DNA of 64,000 nt from JBBSOK01 sp965219125 (GTDB taxonomy: Bacteria > Bacteroidota > Bacteroidia > Flavobacteriales > Flavobacteriaceae): positions 2,666,001 to 2,730,000 of the forward strand of contig CBDCMO010000002.1 in the NCBI GenBank assembly GCA_965219125.1, read 5' to 3'. Shown here piece after piece: positions 26,464 to 34,900 of the stretch. Under the pieces are notes generated by a model. That model worked only from the letters and a program-made list of their open reading frames with translations, did not search any database and was not told where the DNA came from. A program made the translations under genes and the position numbers. Every line of letters begins with the position of its first letter. Positions within the stretch are counted from its first letter, which is position 1.

Positions 26464-27276
26464 ATGTCTAAACTCACAGATAAAAATTCATATACAATCA
26501 TATTTGCCATCATTATGGTTTTGGTTGTAGGTAGTTTGCTAGCCGGCGTTGCGCAAGGTCTCAGAAGTAAAATAAGCTTAAACGAACGTTTTGAAAAACA
26601 ACAGAACATTTTATACGCGCTTGGTGTAAACAATAACACGGGAGATGGCGATGTGGTTTTCGTACCAACAGATAAAGTAGAAGCAGAATTTGCCAAATAC
26701 ATTAAAAAACAAATAGTAATTCAAGGCGATAAGGTTACTGAAGATCCCGAAGCTTATTTAATAGATCTTAAAAAAGAAGAATCTAAAGCGGTAGCCGATA
26801 AAAATTACGAGAGAAGATTACCTTTGTTTATAGGAGAAAAAGACGGGCAAACTATGTATATAGTGCCAATGAGAGGAAAAGGTCTTTGGGATGCAATTTG
26901 GGGTTTTGCTGCAATAGACAAAGATTTCGTTGTTGAAGGTGTTTATTTTGACCATAAAGGAGAAACGCCAGGTTTGGGAGCAAATATAAAAGAGCGTTTT
27001 TTTATGGACGATTTTAAGGGTGAAGAAATTTTAAATGGAGATGCCTTTGAAGGAATAAAAGTTGCCAAAGGAAACAATGATCCTTTAAATAAAAGAAAAG
27101 ACGATTATAAAGTTGATGCAATGGCAGGAGCAACTATTACAGGTAACGGCGTTACGGCGATGATTAAAAAGGACGTAGGTTTGTACATACCATATCTTGA
27201 GAGTATAAAGGACAAATCGGTTTCAGAAGTTCAAGAAACGACTGTAGTAAATGACTCTCTTCAACAAAAAAATTAG
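26464..27276 (+). CDS. nqrC: Na+-translocating NADH:quinone reductase subunit C
   Basis: A 270-residue protein with one N-terminal membrane helix (about 11-32) and a periplasmic FMN-binding domain. The flavinylation motif is DAMAGATIT (218-226), with T224 as the expected FMN ester acceptor. GKGLWDAIWGFAAID and GETPGLGANI are family blocks. The C-terminal ~20 residues after the flavin domain are polar and probably flexible. The gene is 2 bp from nqrB. Confidence 0.95.
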   Translation: MSKLTDKNSYTIIFAIIMVLVVGSLLAGVAQGLRSKISLNERFEKQQNILYALGVNNNTGDGDVVFVPTDKVEAEFAKYIKKQIVIQGDKVTEDPEAYLIDLKKEESKAVADKNYERRLPLFIGEKDGQTMYIVPMRGKGLWDAIWGFAAIDKDFVVEGVYFDHKGETPGLGANIKERFFMDDFKGEEILNGDAFEGIKVAKGNNDPLNKRKDDYKVDAMAGATITGNGVTAMIKKDVGLYIPYLESIKDKSVSEVQETTVVNDSLQQKN

Positions 27277-27304
27277 TTTTGTATAACGACTAAAAGAAAA
27301 TTAG

Positions 27305-27952
27305 ATGGCAATTTTATCAAAAAAAGATAGCAGATTATTATTAGATCCATTGGCAGATAATAATCCAATTACAATTCAGGTCTTGGGAATATGTTCAGCA
27401 TTAGCAATTACAGCACAACTAAAGGCTAGCATTGTAATGGCACTTTCTGTTATGGTGGTTTTGGCAATGGGTAACGTAGTCATTTCTTTACTTCGAAATA
27501 TTATACCTTCAAAAATTAGAATTATTGTTCAACTTGTAGTTGTTGCAGCTTTGGTAATTGTAGTAGATCAAGTTTTGAAAGCGTTCGCGTATGATTTAAG
27601 TAAATCGCTTTCTGTTTTTATTGGTTTGATTATTACCAATTGTATAATCATGGGACGGTTTGAAGCCTTTGCTTTAGGTAATGGACCTTGGCGCTCATTT
27701 TTGGATGGGATTGGTAATGCCGCAGGTTACGGTTTAATACTTGTAATTGTAGGTTTTTTTCGTGAACTTTTAGGATCTGGTACATTATTAGGTTTCAAAG
27801 TTTTAGGTGATCCAATAAACAAAACAGGATTATACGCAATTGGATATGAAAATAACGGTTTTATGCTCTTGTCGCCAATGGCGCTGATAATTGTGGGTAT
27901 ACTTATTTGGATACAAAGATCTAGAAACAGAGCATTAATTGAAGAAAATTAA
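27305..27952 (+). CDS. nqrD: Na+-translocating NADH:quinone reductase subunit D
   Basis: A 215-residue membrane subunit homologous to RnfE and NqrE. Recognisable blocks are LLDPLADNNPITIQVLGICSALAIT and FIGLIITNCIIMGRFEAFALGN. The conserved cysteines in GICS and TNCI are those thought to coordinate an intramembrane iron centre shared by NqrD and NqrE. Six hydrophobic helices fit the family. Confidence 0.95.
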   Translation: MAILSKKDSRLLLDPLADNNPITIQVLGICSALAITAQLKASIVMALSVMVVLAMGNVVISLLRNIIPSKIRIIVQLVVVAALVIVVDQVLKAFAYDLSKSLSVFIGLIITNCIIMGRFEAFALGNGPWRSFLDGIGNAAGYGLILVIVGFFRELLGSGTLLGFKVLGDPINKTGLYAIGYENNGFMLLSPMALIIVGILIWIQRSRNRALIEEN

Positions 27953-27999
27953 TAATTAATAATTCATAATACTGAACTCAGAATTCATAATTAAAAGAC

Positions 28000-28761
28000 A
28001 TGGAACACGTAGAATTATTTTTTAAGTCCATTTTTATAGACAATATGGTATTTGCCACTTTCCTTGGGATGTGCTCATTTCTTGCAGTGTCTAAAAAAGT
28101 GTCGACGGCAGTTGGGCTTGGTGCGGCTGTTATTTTTGTACTCGCTGTAACGGTACCATTAAATTGGTTGTTGGATCAATACATATTAAAAGATGGTGCA
28201 TTGGTTTGGTTAGGACCAGAATATGCAAGCTACAATTTGAGCTTTTTATCGTTTATTCTATTTATAGCGACTATTGCTACAATGGTTCAGTTGGTAGAAA
28301 TTGTTGTTGAAAAATTTTCACCGGCTCTTTATAATTCATTGGGGATTTTTTTGCCATTAATTGCCGTTAACTGCGCAATTTTAGGCGGATCGTTATTTAT
28401 GCAATCTAGAGATATTCCAACATTAGGTCTTGCGTTCAATTACGGATTAAGTTCAGGAATTGGATGGTTTTTAGCTATTTTGGCAATTGCGGCAATTCGT
28501 GAGAAAATTAGATACTCAAATGTTCCAGCACCTTTGCGTGGGTTGGGTATTACATTTATTATTACGGGCTTAATGGCAATCGGCTTTATGAGTTTTGGGG
28601 GTATGTTAACTGGTGGAGACGAGAAAAAACCTTCATTAGATAGTGATCCAACAAATGTAGGTATGCAGGTTGAAGAAAACGCGCCGTCAAATTTGAAGGA
28701 AAATACAGAAACTGAAAAAACAGTTTCAATGGCAGAAGTTGTAACACCAAACACTAAATAA
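28000..28761 (+). CDS. nqrE: Na+-translocating NADH:quinone reductase subunit E with extended C-terminal tail
   Basis: A membrane subunit paired with NqrD. MEHVELFFKSIFIDNM, FATFLGMCSFLAVS and LPLIAVNCAILGGSLFM are the family signatures, with the two iron-centre cysteines in GMCS and VNCA. The protein is 253 residues long, about 50 more than classical Vibrio NqrE. The extra segment after residue ~205 (GGDEKKPSLDSD onward) is acidic, low-complexity and rich in Glu, Thr and Asn, probably a disordered tail. nqrF starts 1 bp after its stop. Confidence 0.95.
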   Translation: MEHVELFFKSIFIDNMVFATFLGMCSFLAVSKKVSTAVGLGAAVIFVLAVTVPLNWLLDQYILKDGALVWLGPEYASYNLSFLSFILFIATIATMVQLVEIVVEKFSPALYNSLGIFLPLIAVNCAILGGSLFMQSRDIPTLGLAFNYGLSSGIGWFLAILAIAAIREKIRYSNVPAPLRGLGITFIITGLMAIGFMSFGGMLTGGDEKKPSLDSDPTNVGMQVEENAPSNLKENTETEKTVSMAEVVTPNTK

Positions 28762-28762
28762 T

Positions 28763-30073
28763 ATGTTTCTAGCAGTTAGTACACTTGGCGTAATTATGGT
28801 AACAGTAATTTCACTGCTAACCTTAACCTTGGTTTTGGTCGCGCTGTTATTATTTACCAAGCAAAAATTATCTCCATCAGGACCAGTCAAAATAACCATT
28901 AATGGCGAAAAGGTTATTGAAGTTGCCTCAGGTGGCACTTTACTTTCAACCTTAGGTGGTGAAAAAATATTCTTGCCATCCGCTTGTGGCGGTGGTGGAA
29001 CTTGTATACAATGCGAGTGTCACGTTATGTCCGGCGGCGGTTCTGCATTGCCAACAGAGACGCCTCATTTCAGCAGAAAAGAATTAAAGGACGGCGCTCG
29101 TTTATCTTGTCAGGTGAAAGTTAAACAGGATATGAATATTCAGATCCCTGAAGAGGTCTTCGGAATAAAAAAATGGGACGGAACAGTTGTTAGAAACTGG
29201 AACGTAGCATCTTTCATCAAGGAATTTGTAGTTGAAATTCCTGAGGATATGAATTATAAAGCTGGTGGATATATTCAAATTGAAATTCCGAAGTGCGAGG
29301 TAAAGTTTTCAGATATGGACATTACCGCACACCCAGAAGAACACGAAAGACCTGATAAATTTCAAGACGAGTGGGATAAGTTTAAATTGTGGCCACTTGT
29401 AATGAAAAACCCTGAAACGGTTGAAAGAGCGTATTCAATGGCTAGTTATCCAGCTGAAGGTCGCGAGATTATGTTGAACGTTCGTATTGCAACACCACCT
29501 TTCGATAGAGCAAAAGGTGGATGGATGGATGTAAATCCAGGAATTGCATCTTCATACATTTTCAACTGTAAAAAAGGAGATAAGGTTGTAATTTCAGGCC
29601 CTTATGGCGAATTCTTTATAAACCCTTCAGAATCTGAAATGCTTTATGTTGGTGGTGGAGCTGGTATGGCGCCGATGCGTTCTCACCTATATCATCTTTT
29701 CAAAACCCTAAAAACCGGTAGAAAAGTAACTTATTGGTATGGTGGTCGTTCTAAAAGAGAATTGTTTTATCTAGAACATTTTAATGAACTTGAAAGAGAA
29801 TTTCCAAATTTTAAATTCTTTTTAGCGTTAAGTGAGCCAGCGGAAGAAGATAATTGGAAAGTGAAAAAAGATATTGAAGATGAAGCTGGCGATGGTTTTG
29901 TTGGTTTTATACATCAAGTAGTAATTGACAATTATTTAAGTAAACACGAAACACCCGAAGATATTGAACTGTATTTCTGTGGACCACCACTTATGAATCA
30001 AGCCGTTCAAAAAATGGGTGAAGATTATGGTATTCCAGACGAGAATATTCGTTTCGATGATTTTGGCGGATAG
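28763..30073 (+). CDS. nqrF: Na+-translocating NADH:quinone reductase subunit F (NADH-oxidising)
   Basis: A 436-residue subunit with an N-terminal membrane helix (about 5-31). A [2Fe-2S] ferredoxin domain follows, with ligands C75, C81, C84 and C116 (SACGGGGTCIQC and RLSCQ). The FAD/NADH reductase domain has RxYSMAS (AYSMASYP), GPYGEFF, VGGGAGMAPMRSH and the C-terminal CGPPLMNQAV plus DDFGG. It accepts electrons from NADH and passes them to the Fe-S centre. It is the last gene of the operon, followed by a strong terminator. Confidence 0.96.
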   Translation: MFLAVSTLGVIMVTVISLLTLTLVLVALLLFTKQKLSPSGPVKITINGEKVIEVASGGTLLSTLGGEKIFLPSACGGGGTCIQCECHVMSGGGSALPTETPHFSRKELKDGARLSCQVKVKQDMNIQIPEEVFGIKKWDGTVVRNWNVASFIKEFVVEIPEDMNYKAGGYIQIEIPKCEVKFSDMDITAHPEEHERPDKFQDEWDKFKLWPLVMKNPETVERAYSMASYPAEGREIMLNVRIATPPFDRAKGGWMDVNPGIASSYIFNCKKGDKVVISGPYGEFFINPSESEMLYVGGGAGMAPMRSHLYHLFKTLKTGRKVTYWYGGRSKRELFYLEHFNELEREFPNFKFFLALSEPAEEDNWKVKKDIEDEAGDGFVGFIHQVVIDNYLSKHETPEDIELYFCGPPLMNQAVQKMGEDYGIPDENIRFDDFGG

Positions 30074-30094
30074 AAATCCATTTATAATTTTTAC

Positions 30095-30123
30095 AACCGA
30101 TGCTACAGAGCATCGGTTTTTTT
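30095..30123 (+). terminator. Rho-independent terminator of the nqr operon
   Basis: A 10-bp perfect stem AACCGATGCT/AGCATCGGTT (30095-30104 with 30109-30118), a 4-base loop and a T-rich tail, 21 bp after the nqrF stop. Confidence 0.93.
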
Positions 30124-30208
30124 ATGCCTATTTTAAAAAAGTTTAAATTTACTTCAACGTTTTAGCATTTCCTTTTTAATCTTACAAAAAATTCAAGACT
30201 TCATTTAC

Positions 30209-31780
30209 ATGTATCGACTTACATTACTTCTATTATTCTTTTATGCATTTGGAATCGCGCAGAATGAAGAAATAGGTAAAAATAAACGGTATTTAGATTC
30301 TGCCGAATATCACGGTGTAGATAATATAAAAAAAGCGCGACTTTTTTTCGACTCTATTCAAAATCCTGAGATTACTTTAAAAGGAAAATTAGCAGAATAT
30401 TATGCTGTACAAGCCCAACTTTATGACAACGAAAATAATCAAGCGGCTTTATACCAAAGTTATCTGAAGGCATTAAGTTATGCTGAAAAGGAGAAAAAAT
30501 ATGAAATAGCTGGCAACTCCAGTCTTATGCTTTTTTCAAATATTTACTATGTTAATCAAGATACCCTTGCGTATTATTATTTAAGGTTGGCAGAAAAGTA
30601 TTTTTCTAAAATAGAAGATAAATATAGATTGCTCGAGGTTAAGCAAATGCCGGCTTATGCCAAATTCCTAAATGGAGAATATGAGGAAAGCAACAAATTA
30701 TTACTTAAAAATTATAAGTTATTTGAAAACGCAAAGAAGGATCAGTATTATTTCCTCTTTGCAAATTATATACTCACATCAAACTTTTTGTCCTTAAATA
30801 ATATAGATGAAGCAAATAAATATTACAAAGTCTTTAAAACTCTTAAAACGGATTCAACCATATTTATAGGAAACTATAATCCTTATAATGTGGCTTTGTT
30901 GGTTGATTTGTCCTATTATCATTTTCAAAATAAAGAAATGGATTCAACATTCTATTATTTGCAAAATGCATCTTCAAGTAGGGAGTTTATGAATATTCCC
31001 GTAATAAAAAACTATTTTAAAATCTATTCTGAAGTTTATCAAAAACAAGGTGATTTGCAAAAAAGCGAAGATTATTTAGATTCCTTAAAACATTTTGAGC
31101 TCGCTATGTTGGACAATACAATACACGAAAGTTATAAAATACACACTGCCCTAAATGATTCTGAAGAATTAATAAAAAAACAAGATAAACAGAGTAAAAA
31201 TAGGACTTTTTATATAGTTTTATTGGTATCGCTTCTGTTTGCACTTACTATTTTTATCGTTTGGCTTTCAGGGAGATATAATTTAAAAAATAAACTTTTT
31301 ACAACTCAAGAATTTGATTTTACTAGCTTAAAAACCAAACACGAAAAACTAAAAGTAAAAACTGTAGAGTTAGAAAATTACATAATTCAGATAAAGTCTG
31401 AAATTAAGAAAATTGAAGCGACCGATTTACCTTCCGATGAAAAAAACAAGTTAAAAGAACTTTATACTTCAATTAATATAGATTCAGGAATTTTGCTTGA
31501 AAAAGGAACAAACCATATTGACTTATTAGATTCTCTAAATGCCGAATTTTTCGATAAACTAAATACAAAACATCCCGAGCTTGATGATTTAGAAAAAATT
31601 ATCTGCTATTATTTATTTATGGATTTTAAAAATAAAGAAATAGCAGTTTTTCTGAACAGATCGATCCGTTCAATAGAAAGTAAAAGATATCGTGTTACTA
31701 AAAAAATCGGTTTAGATAATAATTTAGAATCTTTAGTAAATTATTTGAATAGAACTTTTAAAAGAAATTCATCTTCTTAA
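30209..31780 (+). CDS. Membrane-anchored TPR protein with C-terminal HTH, putative regulator
   Basis: A 523-residue protein: signal peptide (about 1-17), a helical TPR-like region (about 30-320, e.g. AEYYAVQAQLYDNENNQAALYQSYLKAL in part), one membrane helix (about 331-352), a coiled coil (about 370-405), and a C-terminal LuxR-like helix-turn-helix. The HTH reads CYYLFMDFKNKEIAVFLN, then RSIESKRYRVTKKIG. This architecture (periplasmic TPR, one TM, cytoplasmic HTH) is common in Bacteroidota and is thought to sense envelope signals. It lies just before a giant T9SS cargo gene, but whether it regulates that gene is not known. Confidence 0.75.
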   Translation: MYRLTLLLLFFYAFGIAQNEEIGKNKRYLDSAEYHGVDNIKKARLFFDSIQNPEITLKGKLAEYYAVQAQLYDNENNQAALYQSYLKALSYAEKEKKYEIAGNSSLMLFSNIYYVNQDTLAYYYLRLAEKYFSKIEDKYRLLEVKQMPAYAKFLNGEYEESNKLLLKNYKLFENAKKDQYYFLFANYILTSNFLSLNNIDEANKYYKVFKTLKTDSTIFIGNYNPYNVALLVDLSYYHFQNKEMDSTFYYLQNASSSREFMNIPVIKNYFKIYSEVYQKQGDLQKSEDYLDSLKHFELAMLDNTIHESYKIHTALNDSEELIKKQDKQSKNRTFYIVLLVSLLFALTIFIVWLSGRYNLKNKLFTTQEFDFTSLKTKHEKLKVKTVELENYIIQIKSEIKKIEATDLPSDEKNKLKELYTSINIDSGILLEKGTNHIDLLDSLNAEFFDKLNTKHPELDDLEKIICYYLFMDFKNKEIAVFLNRSIRSIESKRYRVTKKIGLDNNLESLVNYLNRTFKRNSSS

Positions 31781-31898
31781 TTGAGTCTCCTTTAAACTCG
31801 AATCATTTTTACTAATTTATTTATTAATTTTACTTTTTGTAAATGAGTAGTAAATGCGTAGTTAATTTAAATACCTAAAAGCAAGTTTATTACGTATT

Positions 31899-31906
31899 TA
31901 TGTTTG
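31899..31906 (+). promoter_or_regulatory. Candidate -7 box for the giant T9SS cargo gene
   Basis: TATGTTTG matches TANNTTTG. The ATG inside it (31900) opens the frame in a longer reading, but being inside the promoter box it is unlikely to be the start. Transcription would begin near 31912 and translation at the ATG at 31984. Confidence 0.45.
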
Positions 31907-31983
31907 ACGCTAATTATATAGAATTATTTTTGCGCCAGCTAAAAATCAGAAATCACTTCGTTATCCCTCAACAAAAATTAATT

Positions 31984-34900
31984 ATGAAACAAAATGACTT
32001 ATCGGCAAAAAGAGTTTCAAGTTTGAAATATTCTATTGCATTTTTAATGGTTGCTGCTGCTATTGCATCTGCATTTTATTTTTATGATTTTTCTACTACA
32101 AAAAATAAAGCCCAACTTACCGGGTCTGAGCAGTTAAGAGCAGAATATGCAGATTTCTTGCAAAACCATCCTTTTGGCAAAAACGGAAAATTGAGCAAAA
32201 AGAAATTGCACGATTTGGGACTGCCTCCCAACAAACAGTACCTACACGAATATTTATTGACCAGTAACCCTGCAACCAAGCGGCCTTATCCTGAAAAAAT
32301 TCTTGAACTTCAACAAGAACTTAGAAACAATGGACAATTACGGGCTCCCATAGGTACGGGAATTAACAATTGGCAAGAAAGAGGTCCTAACAACATTGGC
32401 GGTAGAACACGCGCCCTTATTTTTGCGCCCGGCAGCTCCACAAAGGTTATTGCAGGTGGTGTAAGTGGAGGCCTTTGGATAAACAACAATATTACAAATG
32501 CCTTCTCTGAATGGCAACGCGTTACTGGTGTGCCAGAAAATATGGCAGTATCTTCTATAACAGTAGATCCACTAACGCCAACTACAATGTACATAGGTAC
32601 AGGCGAGGTTTATACTGCTGGTATTGTAAACGGCAATGGTGTATATAAATCTGTAGATGGTGGTAATAACTGGACCCATATTTACGGGCCAACATCTGGA
32701 CCCGTTGAAGATCGTATCGCTTTTATTCAAGATATAATTGCTTGGGTAAATCCTGTTACAGGAACAACTGAAATCCTTTTTGCTTCAGATTCAAGTTTTT
32801 ACAAGGAATCTTTAGGAAATTATGTTTTCTTAGGGCAAAATACTATTGGTGTATATAAAAGTACTGATGGTACCAATTTTAATAGAATAACTGATGCTGT
32901 TTTACAACAAACACCTGGCAACTATTATGCACCCAATACATTTGACGTTAACTCTAATAGTACTAAAGTTTGGATGGGTACAAAGCCGGATGGCAATGTT
33001 GGTACAGGCGGAGGAACTGTGTTTTCTTATGATGGTTCTACTTGGGCCAATATTGTGGATTTAAATACAGGCGGTAGGGTAGAGATTGTATGCTCTAAGC
33101 AAAATGCCAACAAAATATATATGTTATGTGAAGATAACATAAGCGCCACACAAAAAGTTCAGATTTTTAGAACTACAAACGCTTTTGCCACGCAAGCTAC
33201 GGCATTACCAATACCTGTAGATATTGATCCCGGCACACCGGCAAACGACTTTACACGTGGTCAAAGTTTTTATGATCTTCAAATAGGGGTTGACCCTTTA
33301 AATGATGCTACACTATGGGTTGGAGGCATTGATATTTTTAGATCAACAAACTCAGGTGATGTTTGGGTACAAAAAACCCACTGGTTTAACTCTACGTACG
33401 GTCTTCCAATTGTGCATTCAGATCATCACAGCATTGCTTTCAACAGCTCTAACCGTATAGTGTTTGGTAATGATGGAGGAGTTTATTTTTCAGATGATGG
33501 AGGTACAAATTTTGGAGTAAGGAACAAAGGATATAACGTAACCCAATACTATAAAGGAGACATAAACCAAGGTGCGGGTTCGGTAAAATTAATGGCCGGT
33601 GCACAAGATAACGGTGTTCAACTTATGGACAATGCACAATCCGGCATAAATCCCGGAGCTACAATATCTGGTGGAGATGGCGGTTGGGTCTTTTTTGACA
33701 AAGATTCACAATACCTTATTACTTCATATACCAATAATCAATATTACGTGCACGACATAAACGGTGTGAAGAAAAATGATTTTGACGGTAATACTGGTGC
33801 AGACGGAAGCTTTATAAACGAATGCGGCCTGAATAGTAGTACAAACCATTTTTATTCAAATAAAAGCACTGGAGCACCCTTTGGTATATACAGATGGACT
33901 ATAGATCCAGTTGCATTTACCGCAACAAATAGAACAACTTTAACGAACGGGTTACTTACTAGTCAACCTACATTTTTTATAGATAGCCCTTTTGTGGCAG
34001 ATAGAATGTTGGTGGGTACTGCAACTGGTTCAATCATTCAAATGGATAATGCAAGCACAGGCTCTCCAACTTGGACTAATAAATCAATTCCAGGAATGGT
34101 AGGTGCGGTGTCTGACATACGCTATGGCCAGACGGTAAATGATATAATGGTGACCTTCCATAACTACGGTGTAGTAAGTGTTTGGACTACAACTAATGGT
34201 GGTACTTCATGGGTAAGCAAAGAAGGAAATCTTCCAGATATGCCTGTTAAGGCAATTCTTCAAAATCCATTGAACCTTGACGAAGTTATGTTAGGAACAG
34301 AACTAGGTATCTGGACTACATCAAACTGGAATGATGCAACACCAACTTGGGCACAATCACAAAACGGAATGAGCAACGTGAAGGTAATGAACCTAACTTA
34401 CAGGGCCGTGGATAACACTGTACTTGCCGCTACACACGGTAGAGGAATGTTCACAGGGACTTTTGAATCTAATAATGTATATTGTACTTCTAATGGAACG
34501 ACCGTTGCAACAGGAGTTACCAATGTAACGATGAATACCATCAACAATTCTGATACAGACAATACAAATGCTGGCTACGAAGATTTCAGCACCCAAATTA
34601 CTGAATTAAGACAAGGTAAAAATTATGACCTATCTGTAAAAGTAAACACAAACGGTGCCAACACCGTAAACGTAAAAGCTTGGATAGACTGGAACAACAA
34701 TGGTGACTTTACCGATGCAGGTGAAGAATACGATTTAGGAACAGCAAACAATGTTGCTAATGGTGCTAGTACATTATCACCTTTATCAATTACTGTTTCT
34801 CCAACCACACTATTTGGAAATAAGAGATTGCGCATTTCGGCCAAAAATAGCGCTGCACCTACTTCTTGTGAAACAGGCTTTGATGGTGAAGTAGAAGATT

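Noticed and set aside
31900..31983. ATG at 31900 as the start of the giant T9SS protein.
   Set aside because: It lies inside a TANNTTTG promoter box and would put 28 non-signal residues in front of the export segment.
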